Positions 42,236-54,112 of a stretch of 64,000 nt of DNA are shown here, piece after piece. This DNA comes from Paenibacillus sp. URB8-2 (lineage in GTDB: Bacteria; Bacillota; Bacilli; Paenibacillales; Paenibacillaceae). The stretch covers positions 2,046,001 through 2,110,000 of the forward strand of contig NZ_AP023239.1 of NCBI RefSeq assembly GCF_013393385.1. Direction: 5' to 3'. The first letter of the stretch is position 1. Each line of letters starts with the position of its first letter. The translations under genes and the position numbers were made by a program. The notes below the pieces were generated by a model, which had not been told where the DNA came from, did no database searches, and was given only the letters and a program-made list of their open reading frames with translations.

Positions 42236-43351
42236 ATGAATTATACCACAAAATATGTAGGATTGGATGTATCGAAAGAAACAATAGCGGTGGCGGTAGC
42301 GGAAAGCGGCAGAGACGCCGCCCGCTATGTGGGAGCGATCAAGCACGAAGCTGGAGCGATCCGCAAACTGCTGAAACAACTGGGAAAAAAGGGAGATCTG
42401 GAGATTTGCTACGAGGCTGGACCGACAGGCTACGGACTGCACCGTTTGCTGACGAGCCTGGGTGTGCGTTGCATGGTGGTGGCGCCATCGCTCATCCCGG
42501 TACGGCGTGGAGATCAGGTCAAGACGGACCGACGGGATGCTTTGCGCCTTTCGGAGCTGCTTCGGGCCGGCGAACTGAGCGGGGTCTACGTGCCAAGCGC
42601 GGAAGACGAAGCGCTGCGGGACCTGGTGCGGGCGCGGGAAGACGCCCGGGAAGATCTGCACCGGGCGAAGCAGCGGCTGCTGAAGTTTCTGTTGCGGTAC
42701 TCAATCACACCGCCGGCGGGAATTAAACGTAGATGGACGAAACGCTACCGGCTGTGGCTGGAAGGGCTGAAGCTGGAGCAGGAAGCGCAAGCGATAACGT
42801 TTCGGGAATATTTGCACGCCGTGAAAGAAGGAGAAGAGCGGCTGAAGAGGATCGAAACGGGACTTTTGGAGCAGGCCGCCCAGGGCGCGAACGGAGCGTT
42901 GGTCAAGGCGCTGCAAGGGTTGCGAGGGGTGGCATTCGTGACGGCGGTGTCGCTGGTGGCCGAAATCGGCAGTTTCCGGCGTTTTCGCAGCCCGATGCAA
43001 CTGATGGCGTACCTGGGGCTGGTGCCGAGGGAGTATTCGTCAGGGCAGAGTGTGCGGCGGGGGAAACTGACAAAGACGGGGAACCGGCATGCGCGGCGTT
43101 TGCTGGTGGAAGCGGCGTGGAGCTACCGGCACAAGCCGGCGGTGCGGGGCGAAATCGCCAAGCGACAGGAAGAATTAAACCCGCAGATTCAGCTGATTTC
43201 ATGGAAGGCCCAGGAACGGTTGCATACGAAATACCGGAAGCTGGTACAACGAGGTAAGGCGAAGAATCTGGCGGTGGCCGCAGTGGCGCGTGAATTATGC
43301 GGGTTTGTGTGGGCGGTGGCCTGCGAAGTGGAGAGCGCTGCGGCCCACTAG
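42236..43351 (+). CDS. IS110-family DEDD transposase
   Basis: 371 residues from ATG 42236 (GGAG upstream); the in-frame ATG at 42185 has no ribosome site. The N-terminal RuvC-like DEDD domain shows YVGLDVSKETI (first Asp), CYEAGPTGYGLHR (Glu) and VKTDRRDALRL (Asp-Asp). The C-terminal Tnp20 domain shows LQGLRGVAFVTAVSLVAEIG and MAYLGLVPREYSSGQSVRRG, with the conserved Ser of the serine-like active site in this region. The gene is intact and probably active. Members of this family are guided by a non-coding RNA of the element (bridge or seek RNA). Confidence 0.95.
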   Translation: MNYTTKYVGLDVSKETIAVAVAESGRDAARYVGAIKHEAGAIRKLLKQLGKKGDLEICYEAGPTGYGLHRLLTSLGVRCMVVAPSLIPVRRGDQVKTDRRDALRLSELLRAGELSGVYVPSAEDEALRDLVRAREDAREDLHRAKQRLLKFLLRYSITPPAGIKRRWTKRYRLWLEGLKLEQEAQAITFREYLHAVKEGEERLKRIETGLLEQAAQGANGALVKALQGLRGVAFVTAVSLVAEIGSFRRFRSPMQLMAYLGLVPREYSSGQSVRRGKLTKTGNRHARRLLVEAAWSYRHKPAVRGEIAKRQEELNPQIQLISWKAQERLHTKYRKLVQRGKAKNLAVAAVARELCGFVWAVACEVESAAAH

Positions 43352-43654
43352 AGTCATCTCCCTCTGCAACAGGCAGAAGCAGAACGTCCGGGCTGGAAGG
43401 CTGGGCCCGGGACAAAAGAAAAGGTTGGAGAGAATCCGCGATACATTCTTGCACCCGGGATTCATCCCAGGACGTGCGTTCTAAGTTTGCGGAAGCTCTC
43501 CATACGAAGGCTTACCCTGTGGTATCCAACCCACGAATAGCAGTGTGCAAGCCGACGACTGCATTTTTGTCCCGTGCCGAGCCATTTAGCCCCTGTGTGT
43601 AACTGTGTGCTTGACAGATTTGTTCATAGCAGACTGTATAAGCTGTGCGCTTAA
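43352..43654 (+). ncRNA. Candidate guide (seek/bridge) RNA region of the IS110-family element
   Basis: About 300 bases with no supported ORF between the transposase stop and the right repeat. It is rich in possible stems, for example GTCCGGGC with GCCCGGGAC (about 43387-43414). The left flank of the gene is only about 90 bases, so the 3' segment is the larger and likelier place for the guide RNA. Role inferred from the family. Confidence 0.45.
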
Positions 43655-43671
43655 CATTTTGACTTATATTT
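43655..43671 (-). repeat. Right inverted repeat of the IS110-family element
   Basis: CATTTTGACTTATATTT, inverted match of the left repeat at 15 of 17 positions. Confidence 0.75.
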
Positions 43672-44024
43672 CTACGAGAAACGGTACCTAAAAGCGATAC
43701 TCGTATCGCCACTTCGGAAGCTTAAGCTGCTAAAAGGACGGCGAAGCCGTTTCTTCTTGATGATCAGCGTTCCGCCGGATTTTACATATATAAAAATGGG
43801 TTACGCGTTTGTGAAAAACCGCTGGTAGGGCGGGCAGGCATAAGCGGGAATTCCTTTGAGCATCCTACGGAAGTCGATCAATCCTGTATTTTGACAAATT
43901 TATGGATATCCGGTCATATTGTTTCGTCTGGGCGCACATAGGGGTAATTGGTCATTAGACAGCAGCAGGGGCCGGATCACGCATGATATGCCGGCTACAT
44001 TTTGGAATAAGGAAGGGATTAATA
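43672..44024. promoter_or_regulatory. Upstream region of dps
   Basis: No gene. A TTGACA box at 43891 lies 17 bases before TCATAT (43914-43919), a likely promoter. GTTTCG at 43921 followed 15 bases later by GGGTAA resembles a general-stress sigma-B promoter, which would suit dps, but I cannot tell if this organism has sigma-B. A weak GC hairpin with AAGCCGTTTCTT lies near 43735-43760. Confidence 0.4.
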
Positions 44025-44486
44025 ATGGCTAAAGCAACGAACAAAGTAGATTCTACCTCAATCGAGCAAGTATTGAACCGGCAGGTTGCCAATCTGAATG
44101 TACTGTATGTCAAAATACACAATTTTCACTGGTATGTAAAAGGCGAGCAGTTCTTTTCGCTTCATGTCAAATTCGAAGAATTGTACGATGAGGTTACGGT
44201 GAAAATGGACGAGGTAGCTGAGCGTTTGCTGAGCATCAAGGGAACGCCGGCGGCTACTTTGAAGGAATATCTTGAGATTGCGACCATTCAGGAAGCAACC
44301 GGCAAAGAGGACACTCGCGCGATGGTACAATCGCTGATCGAGGATTTTACGACCGTGGCCGAAGAGCTGACGGAAGGCATTGAGCTGGCGGAGGAAGGCA
44401 GCGACCACCCGACGGCGGACCTGTTCATCAAAATCCGCAGCGACTTCGAAAAGCATGCTTGGATGCTGCGTTCTTACCTCGGCTGA
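44025..44486 (+). CDS. dps: Dps family DNA-binding ferritin-like protein
   Basis: Forms a dodecameric shell that oxidises and stores iron and protects DNA against peroxide. 153 residues from ATG 44025, which follows AAGGAAGGG. The ferroxidase ligands are visible in KIHNFHWYVKG (His) and FEELYDEVTVKMDEVAERL (Asp, Glu). Helical throughout. The gene is single, with a terminator after it. The iron-related suf operon follows after one unrelated gene. Confidence 0.95.
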   Translation: MAKATNKVDSTSIEQVLNRQVANLNVLYVKIHNFHWYVKGEQFFSLHVKFEELYDEVTVKMDEVAERLLSIKGTPAATLKEYLEIATIQEATGKEDTRAMVQSLIEDFTTVAEELTEGIELAEEGSDHPTADLFIKIRSDFEKHAWMLRSYLG

Positions 44487-44800
44487 GGGCAGGGGTTAGG
44501 CGATATCATTCACAGGTATTCTTTTGCGGACAAGCCTCCTTCGGGAGGCTTTTTGCATTATCAGACAAATCGCTCTAGCTTCTGGAACGGCTGTTTTGGA
44601 AAATATTTCAGAGGTATGCCGCGGCTAAGGAAGGAAATGTATACATGGCGTGCTTTTTTAGCTCTATTCAGACTCCGGACATAGGGTTTGGACGACCGCT
44701 CGCGGAAGCTTTTTTAACATCGGCCTGTCGAAATAGACCGAATACCGTTATAATAGAAACATAATCAGCCGAAATATTGGGATGGAAGGAGGGATAAGCA
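44487..44800. other. Intergenic region before the DUF1802 gene
   Basis: Holds the dps terminator (AAGCCTCC with GGGAGGCTT, 44530-44556) and a TATAAT box at 44749 that probably belongs to the DUF1802 gene. Nothing else was recognised. Confidence 0.5.
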
Positions 44801-45373
44801 ATGAAACTCAACCCTGTCGCTCTGAAAGAATGGGCTTCTGTCATTGATGTTCTTGCCGAGGGAGATCAGATCCTGGTTATGCGAAAAGGCGGCATCGAGG
44901 AAGAAACGAGGCGGTTTGAGCTAAAGAGCCGCTCCTTTTACTTGTTTCCTACCTATGAGCATCAGCGGACCCATCTCGTCAAGGATCCCTATCAATCATT
45001 CGTGGAACGTTCACTTGCGGAATATGATGCGGGGGCCGAACTTGTGAAGCTTACCGCCTATGCCGAGGCCGTCGATGATCTTGAAGTGCGAGATCATGAA
45101 CAGCTTGAGCTGCTCTATCCCTATCATATGTGGACCGGGAATTTGGCCGAGGAGCGGTTGAGATGGAAGGCGAAGGAGCCTTTGCATGTATTGCTGCTCA
45201 GGGTATACAAGCTGGAGGAGCCGGCTCAGATCAAGGCGCTTCCGGAATATGGCGGCTGCCGCTCTTGGATCGAGCTTCCGTCGCTCCCGGATGGCGCCGG
45301 ATTAAGTCCGGTTTTGAGTGAAGAGTCCTTTGAAGAACAGCGCAGGAGAATTAAGTCCATATTAGGGCAATAA
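44801..45373 (+). CDS. DUF1802 family protein
   Basis: 190 residues, soluble. Family features: ALKEWASVIDVLAEGDQILV, RKGGIEEETRRFELKSRSFY, LFPTYEHQRTHLVKDPYQSF, and YHMWTGNLAEERLRWKAKEP near residue 110. Function is unknown. ATG 44801 follows GGAGGGATAAGCA. It precedes the suf operon in the same orientation but is separated by a promoter region with a Fur-like site, so it is probably independent. Confidence 0.85.
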   Translation: MKLNPVALKEWASVIDVLAEGDQILVMRKGGIEEETRRFELKSRSFYLFPTYEHQRTHLVKDPYQSFVERSLAEYDAGAELVKLTAYAEAVDDLEVRDHEQLELLYPYHMWTGNLAEERLRWKAKEPLHVLLLRVYKLEEPAQIKALPEYGGCRSWIELPSLPDGAGLSPVLSEESFEEQRRRIKSILGQ

Positions 45374-45446
45374 TATGACAATAATGGTGAAAATTCGTTG
45401 AAACATTTTGAAAAAATGAAAATTCAGTTTGTAAAGACAGATCCAT

Positions 45447-45490
45447 TATAATAAAATTAGTGAAAATCATTGATAATCAGTGAGAATCAA
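45447..45490 (+). promoter_or_regulatory. suf promoter with Fur-like operator
   Basis: A TATAAT box (45447-45452) is followed at once by GAAAATCATTGATAATCAG and TGAGAATCA (about 45462-45489), which resemble the tandem GATAAT-type units of Fur boxes. The position just past the -10 box would let a repressor block transcription of sufC in iron-rich cells. Inferred; the -35 box (TTCAGT) is weak. Confidence 0.45.
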
Positions 45491-45603
45491 ATTATAATTA
45501 TTTTAATTTGATAAGCACTCTAAAACATAATGCTGGGATCAGGGCTAACCTGTTTAAATACACATCTGATTTCGCAAATCGATCAATGGAGGGAATGAAC
45601 GTT

Positions 45604-46386
45604 ATGGCAGCAGAATTTGTCATTGAGGGTTTGAAAGCGACGATTGAGGGGAAAGAGATTTTAAAGGGGTTCAACCTTCAAATGAAGGGCGGCGAGGTTC
45701 ATGCCATCATGGGGCCGAACGGCACCGGTAAAAGTACGCTTGCTTCTTCGCTCATGGGCCATCCGAAATACGAAGTGACGGAAGGAACCGTAACCCTTGA
45801 GGGCGAAGATGTGCTGGAAATGGCCGTTGACGAGCGCGCTCGCGCCGGATTGTTCCTTGCTATGCAGTATCCCAGTGAAATCGCCGGTGTAACGAACTCC
45901 GACTTTCTCCGCAGCGCGATCAACGCGCGCCGTGAAGAGGGAAGTGAAATTTCGCTGATCAAGTTTATCCGCCAAATGGAAGGAAAAATGAAGGAACTGG
46001 AAATGAACCCCGAGTTCATGCACCGCTATTTGAACGAAGGCTTCTCCGGTGGCGAGAAGAAACGCAACGAAATCCTGCAAATGATGTTGCTGGAACCGAA
46101 AATCGTCATTCTGGACGAAATTGACTCCGGTCTGGATATCGACGCTTTGAGAGTTGTAGCCCAAGGGGTAAACGCTATGCGAAGCGAAGACCGCGGATTC
46201 CTGGTTATTACCCACTACCAACGTTTGCTCAACTATATCAAGCCTGACTTTGTTCATATAATGATGCAGGGAAGAATCGTCAAATCCGGCGGTCCGGAGC
46301 TGGCGGAACGTCTGGAAGCCGAAGGCTACGAATGGGTGAAGGAAGAACTCGGAATCGAAGATGAGACCGTAGGACAGGAAGCTTAA
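45604..46386 (+). CDS. sufC: Fe-S cluster assembly ATPase SufC
   Basis: ABC-type ATPase of the SufBCD scaffold. 260 residues from ATG 45604 (GGAGGG upstream); the upstream extension is not coding. Walker A GPNGTGKST, signature FSGGEKKRNEIL, Walker B KIVILDEIDSGLD and switch His in VITHYQRLL are all intact. First gene of sufCDSUB, the order found in Bacillus. Confidence 0.98.
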   Translation: MAAEFVIEGLKATIEGKEILKGFNLQMKGGEVHAIMGPNGTGKSTLASSLMGHPKYEVTEGTVTLEGEDVLEMAVDERARAGLFLAMQYPSEIAGVTNSDFLRSAINARREEGSEISLIKFIRQMEGKMKELEMNPEFMHRYLNEGFSGGEKKRNEILQMMLLEPKIVILDEIDSGLDIDALRVVAQGVNAMRSEDRGFLVITHYQRLLNYIKPDFVHIMMQGRIVKSGGPELAERLEAEGYEWVKEELGIEDETVGQEA

Positions 46387-46411
46387 GAACACCTGGAAGG
46401 AGGAGACCATA

Positions 46412-49351
<2,940 letters not shown>

Positions 49352-49375
49352 ATGAAATGAAGGAGGCATACCCCC

Positions 49376-50773
49376 ATGGCCAAAAAAGCGCCTGAAATTG
49401 AAGAGTACAAATATGGTTTTCGGGACGAGCACAAGGCGGTATTTCAAACGGGTAAAGGGCTGACTCCGGAAATTGTCAAGGAAATTTCGGCTATCAAGAA
49501 TGAACCGCAGTGGATGCTGGACTTCCGTCTGAAGTCGCTCGGTCAATTCGACAAAATGCCGCTGCCGCGTTGGGGCGGAGACCTTGACGAGCTGGACTTC
49601 AACGACATTCAGTATTATGTCAGACCCTCCGAGAAGCAGGGCAAAACCTGGGAAGAAGTTCCTTCCGAAATCAAGGAAACATTTGATAAGCTCGGTATTC
49701 CCGAAGCGGAGCAAAAGTTCCTAGCGGGCGTATCCGCACAATATGAATCCGAAGTCGTGTACCACAGCATGCAGAAAGATCTTGAAGAGCAGGGCGTTAT
49801 CTTTACGGATACGGACACGGCTCTGCGTGAGCATCCCGAGATTTTCAAGGAATATTTCGGCACCGTCATTCCTCCTACCGACAATAAGTTCGCCGCACTG
49901 AACAGCGCCGTCTGGTCGGGCGGAAGCTTTATCTACGTTCCGAAGGGCGTTAAATGCGAAGTGCCGCTGCAAGCTTACTTCCGCATCAACTCCGAGAACA
50001 TGGGACAATTCGAAAGAACGCTGATCATTGCCGATGAGGACAGCTTCGTGCATTACGTTGAAGGTTGTACCGCTCCGGTGTACAGCACAAATTCACTGCA
50101 CAGCGCTGTCGTTGAAATCATCTGTAAAAAGAACGCACGTGTCCGTTACACGACCATTCAGAACTGGGCGCCGAATATCTACAACCTCGTTACGAAACGC
50201 GCCGTTGCGGAAGAGAACGCGACGATGGAGTGGGTTGATGGCAACATCGGTTCCAAGCTGACGATGAAATATCCGGCGGTTGTTCTGAAAGGACGCGGCG
50301 CCAAAGGCTCCGTACTCTCCATTGCGGTGGCCGGCAAAGGCCAGCACCAGGATGCGGGGGCCAAAATGATCCATTTGGCACCGGACACGACGTCCACCAT
50401 CATTTCCAAATCGATCAGCAAGCACGGCGGCAAGGTTACTTACCGTGGGCTCGCTTCCTTCGGCCGTCAGGCGGAAGGCGCGAAATCGAATATCAAATGC
50501 GATACACTCATTATGGACAACGAGTCCACTTCGGATACGATTCCTTATAATGAGATTATGAACGATAACATTACACTCGAGCACGAAGCGACGGTCTCGA
50601 AGGTATCCGAGGAGCAGCTCTTCTACCTGATGAGCCGCGGTCTTACGGAAGCCGAAGCGACCCAAATGATCGTCATGGGCTTCATCGAGCCGTTCACCAA
50701 GGAACTGCCGATGGAATACGCCGTCGAGATGAACCGTCTCATCAAGTTCGAGATGGAGGGAAGTATCGGTTAA
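49376..50773 (+). CDS. sufB: Fe-S cluster scaffold protein SufB
   Basis: 465 residues, last gene of the operon and main Fe-S scaffold with SufC and Suf[61 protein letters not shown], and [20 protein letters not shown] with the conserved Glu. ATG follows AAGGAGG. A distal hairpin (GTGTCCG with CGGACAC, about 50839-50897, followed by TATTTTATT) is a likely terminator. Confidence 0.98.
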   Translation: MAKKAPEIEEYKYGFRDEHKAVFQTGKGLTPEIVKEISAIKNEPQWMLDFRLKSLGQFDKMPLPRWGGDLDELDFNDIQYYVRPSEKQGKTWEEVPSEIKETFDKLGIPEAEQKFLAGVSAQYESEVVYHSMQKDLEEQGVIFTDTDTALREHPEIFKEYFGTVIPPTDNKFAALNSAVWSGGSFIYVPKGVKCEVPLQAYFRINSENMGQFERTLIIADEDSFVHYVEGCTAPVYSTNSLHSAVVEIICKKNARVRYTTIQNWAPNIYNLVTKRAVAEENATMEWVDGNIGSKLTMKYPAVVLKGRGAKGSVLSIAVAGKGQHQDAGAKMIHLAPDTTSTIISKSISKHGGKVTYRGLASFGRQAEGAKSNIKCDTLIMDNESTSDTIPYNEIMNDNITLEHEATVSKVSEEQLFYLMSRGLTEAEATQMIVMGFIEPFTKELPMEYAVEMNRLIKFEMEGSIG

Positions 50774-50837
50774 CCTTGATAATTTAAGGTTTTCCGGCTT
50801 TCGGCCAGAGTTTTACCGGTTAATTCAATATCATCCA

Positions 50838-50901
50838 GATACGTGTCCGCCAGTGAACTTGACGCTCTTATGCCCAAGACGCTCGGACACGTATTTTATT
50901 T
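50838..50901 (+). terminator. Likely terminator of the suf operon
   Basis: ATACGTGTCCG and CGGACACGTAT form an 11-bp stem with a long loop, then TTTATTTA. Confidence 0.6.
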
Positions 50902-50946
50902 AGGAATACATATTTTAAATTGTGTTGAAAAATTAGGGGGAGTACC

Positions 50947-51528
50947 ATGAGTTTCGTGTCTGTTTTGGGCCGGGAGAAATTTTTGTGTGTAATGAGCGAT
51001 GGAAAGCTGCTCGGCGAGAACAATGAGATTTTGCAGGAAGACTATCAGAAATTTATTAATATCGGAAACAGCGCTTTTATTGCTTTCGCAGGCAGTCAAG
51101 GGGCTTGTGAAGAGCTTTCGGTTCAGATGCTTCCATACTTTGATGAAAAAACGGACTTTTCCGCAATTAATAATGCTTTGATCGATTTTTTTAATGCTGA
51201 AGATCCAAATCAAAGGGATGTAAAAGTAATGATTGCTTTTGGAGGAATAAACCTCGAAGGCCATATTGAGTTCTATACGATTGATTCAAAAACGAACAAA
51301 AGTGAGAAGTACTTCCCGGAAGGAGAAGATATTAAATTCTGTTTTCTGCGCAGCGGAGATTTCCTCAATGACCTTAATGTTAAGGGGAAAATGATCGAGC
51401 TGCTTCGGACAACGGGGGTTAATACGCCTACCGAGTGTATTTCCGCGCAAAAACTGCTGAATGATTATGTTGCCGACCATGATACTTCGGTTAATAAGAA
51501 GACTTCGAGAATGGTCATCAAAAAATAA
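50947..51528 (+). CDS. Unknown protein, possible Ntn-hydrolase fold
   Basis: 193 residues, ATG 50947 after GGGGAG. Not a named family that I can assign. The N-terminal MSFVSVLGREKFLCVMSDGK then INIGNSAFIAFAGSQGACEE resembles the strand-turn pattern of proteasome-like/Ntn proteins (FVSV..D.F.vmSDg..., .f.aFAGs.), though the usual N-terminal Thr, Ser or Cys is not at position 2 in a canonical setting. Lower GC than the suf genes next to it, which suggests later acquisition. No partner gene is next to it. Confidence 0.6.
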   Translation: MSFVSVLGREKFLCVMSDGKLLGENNEILQEDYQKFINIGNSAFIAFAGSQGACEELSVQMLPYFDEKTDFSAINNALIDFFNAEDPNQRDVKVMIAFGGINLEGHIEFYTIDSKTNKSEKYFPEGEDIKFCFLRSGDFLNDLNVKGKMIELLRTTGVNTPTECISAQKLLNDYVADHDTSVNKKTSRMVIKK

Positions 51529-51632
51529 GGTGTGAAAGCTGAGACAGAATAAATATTAGTAGACGCGAACACTTGTTCTGTGATAATATGGCAGTAGAAA
51601 TTCAAACCCAGGAATGAAAGGATGTTGAAGGC

Positions 51633-52042
51633 ATGGCTAAACTGACCCCTTACATTTTTTCGGAGGATGCTAGATCACAAGCTTCGTTTTACACTGAGGC
51701 GCTTGGCGGGGAAATTTTGGGCGTTATGACTTTCGCAGATGGTCCAGGGCCGAATACGGAGTACAAGGACAAGGTTATGCATCTCAGCTTTACGGCTGCC
51801 GGTATTTTGTTCTATATGAGCGATTCTTTTAAGCCGATCGAGCGGGGAAACGGGTTGGCTCTTACGCTGGAATTCTCTGCCGAAGAAGAGGCTTATGCAG
51901 CTTTTGATAAGCTTGCTAAGGCGGCAAAGTAATCGACGGGTTGAAGAAGCAATTTTGGGGAGCGCACTTCGGCCAGCTTGAGGACAAGTATGGGGTAACA
52001 TGGCAAGTTACGACGGAGATGGAAGCGCCCGAACCATCCTGA
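51633..52042 (+). pseudogene. VOC/PhnB-like gene with single-base frameshift
   Basis: A glyoxalase-fold (VOC) protein related to the PhnB-like group: MAKLTPYIFSEDARSQASFY, EALGGEILGVMTFADGPGPN, then LALTLEFSAEEEAYAAFDKL. At about 51926 the frame breaks into a premature stop (AKAAK). One base over, the family's end continues as VIDGLKKQFWGAHFGQLEDK and YGVTWQVTTEM. Restoring one G in AAGGCGG would give KGGK. The length difference (410 bases) fits a single deletion. Confidence 0.9.
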
Positions 52043-52093
52043 TGCCATCCGAGGCCTCTATGTCCGACATCTAAGAATAACAGGGTTAACGAC

Positions 52094-52124
52094 GAGCGTT
52101 TCCGCAGTGGAGACGCTTTTTTAT
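52094..52124 (+). terminator. Terminator of the VOC gene
   Basis: AGCGTTTCC and GGAGACGCT pair around GCAGT, followed by TTTTTT. Confidence 0.75.
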
Positions 52125-52351
52125 TTGTTATCGATCTTTTCCCAGGAAGAGCAGCATTTGTGAGAAAACAGAAGCATTCTATGAACACGGGTACCTGTTT
52201 AGATAGGCTAATCGGGGAATTCCAGGATTTAGCACAGAATCCGGCCATTTTTCCGCTTTGCTCCATTAAATTAGGAGTGATAAACTGCTTAAAGTCGCTA
52301 AAAATTGAAAGCGTTAAATTATGGAAATGTGTGAAATAAAGGAGGAGAGAC

Positions 52352-54112
52352 ATGGATGTTCTTAGGCAACTGCGGGGCTTTTACCGGGAGAGGCTGCATT
52401 TTCTGATTCTTTCGATTGTTTGTTTAGCCGCCGCAACGGCAGTGGGGCTGATTACACCAAACCTGCTGAGGAAGCTGATTGACGATGTTATCTTGCCCAT
52501 GAAATTCGATGAAGTTCCTCTGCTTGCTCTGACGGTACTGGCTGTGGTGTGCGTGAAGGCAGGTTTACAGTTCGCACACGGATTTTTCGGAGGAAGGGTT
52601 GGGAATTATCTGGCCTATCGTCTCCGCAACGCCTGCTACGAGAAGCTGCAGTTTTTGTCATTCCGTTATTACGACACCGCGAAGACCGGAGATCTCATGT
52701 CCCGGCTGACCGGCGATCTGGAGGCGATCCGGCTGTTTATCGGCTTCGGATTTGCACAGCTGCTGAATGTCTTCTTCATGGTGCTCTTCGGATCAATCAT
52801 GATGTTCTCGCTCAATTGGCAGCTTACGCTAGTGACGCTCGTAACGATGCCGTTACTGGCTGCAGTAGCTTTTAAATTCGAATCCCGCATTCATCCGGCT
52901 TTTCAGGAGATGAGACTTGCGCTCAGCGCGCTGACAACAGCGGTTCAGGAGAACGTAACCGGCGTGAGGACGGTCAAATCTTTTGCCAGAGAGCCTTACG
53001 AGGTAGAGAAATTCTCCGGACGCAATGAGCGTTATAAGAATAATCAGATTTTTGCAGCCGGCCTGTGGAGCAAGTTCTTTCCGATCATGGAGTTTCTGGC
53101 TTGCGCCTGTGTGGCTATTCTGCTTGGAGTGGGCGGGACGCTGGTCATTAACGAAAGAATGACGCTCGGCGAACTGGTCGCTTTTTTCAGTCTGATCTGG
53201 TATATTATCGCTCCCGTATGGGGTTTGGGCTTTCATATCAACAATTATACCCAGTCGAAGGCTTCCGGAGAAAGAGTGCTGGAAGTGTTGAATCATTGGA
53301 TCGACGTCAAGGACCAACCGGATGCGCTGGAGGTGGATGCGGCTGAAGTAAAGGGTCATATCGAGTTTGATCATGTTACTTTTGCTTATGGAAATAAGCT
53401 GGCGGCCGTTACGGATATTGACTTTGAAGCAAAAGCGGGCTCGGTTATCGGCTTTCTTGGCGGGACCGGCTCGGGCAAATCGACGATAATCCAGCTGCTC
53501 ATGCGGGCTTATGATGTCAATGAGGGCAGCATCAGACTGGACGGCACCGATATCAGGGAGCTGGGAGTCCGAAGTTTAAGGTCGCAGATCGCCACCGTGT
53601 TCCAAGAGACTTTTCTGTTCTCTTCCTCTATCCGGAACAATATCGCTTACGGGCTGAAGGATGTAACGATGGAGGAGGTCATCCGCGCAGCCAAGCTGGC
53701 ACAGGCGCATGATTTTATAATGGAGATGCCGGAAGGGTACGACACTGTTGTCGGGGAGCGCGGCATGGGGCTCTCGGGAGGCCAGAAGCAGCGGGTAGCC
53801 ATCGCGAGAGCTCTATTGAAGAACCCGCGGATTCTGATCCTTGACGATGCCACAAGCGCCGTTGATATGGAAACGGAGCATGAAATACAGGCAGGGTTTC
53901 AGGAGGTCATGCGCGGGCGGACGACGCTGATTATCGCGCACCGCATTTCTTCTCTCCGGCATGCCGATCAGATCCTTGTTCTGGATGAAGGGGAAATCGT
54001 GCAGCGCGGCACCCATGAACAGTTGATTCAGGTTCCAGGAGCTTACCGCGATGTGTACCGGATTCAATACGCCGATTATTTGGCGAGAGCCGCCGGAGGT
54101 GAAGACCAATGA
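52352..54112 (+). CDS. ABC exporter half-transporter with degenerate catalytic Glu (BmrC/YheI-like)
   Basis: 586 residues: six-helix exporter domain (about 15-310) and an ATPase domain. Walker A GGTGSGKST, signature LSGGQKQR, Walker B ILILDDATSAVD, in which Asp replaces the catalytic Glu, and H-loop IIAHRISSL. Paired by a four-base overlap with the next gene to form a heterodimeric exporter like BmrCD/TM287-288, which pump drugs or lipids. The ATG follows AAGGAGGAG. Substrate unknown. Confidence 0.93.
   Translation: MDVLRQLRGFYRERLHFLILSIVCLAAATAVGLITPNLLRKLIDDVILPMKFDEVPLLALTVLAVVCVKAGLQFAHGFFGGRVGNYLAYRLRNACYEKLQFLSFRYYDTAKTGDLMSRLTGDLEAIRLFIGFGFAQLLNVFFMVLFGSIMMFSLNWQLTLVTLVTMPLLAAVAFKFESRIHPAFQEMRLALSALTTAVQENVTGVRTVKSFAREPYEVEKFSGRNERYKNNQIFAAGLWSKFFPIMEFLACACVAILLGVGGTLVINERMTLGELVAFFSLIWYIIAPVWGLGFHINNYTQSKASGERVLEVLNHWIDVKDQPDALEVDAAEVKGHIEFDHVTFAYGNKLAAVTDIDFEAKAGSVIGFLGGTGSGKSTIIQLLMRAYDVNEGSIRLDGTDIRELGVRSLRSQIATVFQETFLFSSSIRNNIAYGLKDVTMEEVIRAAKLAQAHDFIMEMPEGYDTVVGERGMGLSGGQKQRVAIARALLKNPRILILDDATSAVDMETEHEIQAGFQEVMRGRTTLIIAHRISSLRHADQILVLDEGEIVQRGTHEQLIQVPGAYRDVYRIQYADYLARAAGGEDQ

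Larger units (their letters stand above)
42128..43671 (+). mobile_element. IS110-family element of IS1111 type
   Basis: A complete DEDD transposase gene lies between imperfect inverted repeats: AAATATAAGTTAAGATG at 42128-42144 and the reverse complement of AAATATAAGTCAAAATG at 43655-43671 (15 of 17 identical). Inverted repeats near the ends mark the IS1111 subgroup. The repeats may be slightly internal to the true tips. About 300 non-coding bases lie between the gene and the right repeat. Confidence 0.8.

Noticed and set aside
43921..43947. Sigma-B promoter of dps as a firm feature
   Set aside because: The GTTT and GGGTAA boxes fit with 15-base spacing, but it is uncertain that this organism has sigma-B; kept only as a note in the dps upstream region.
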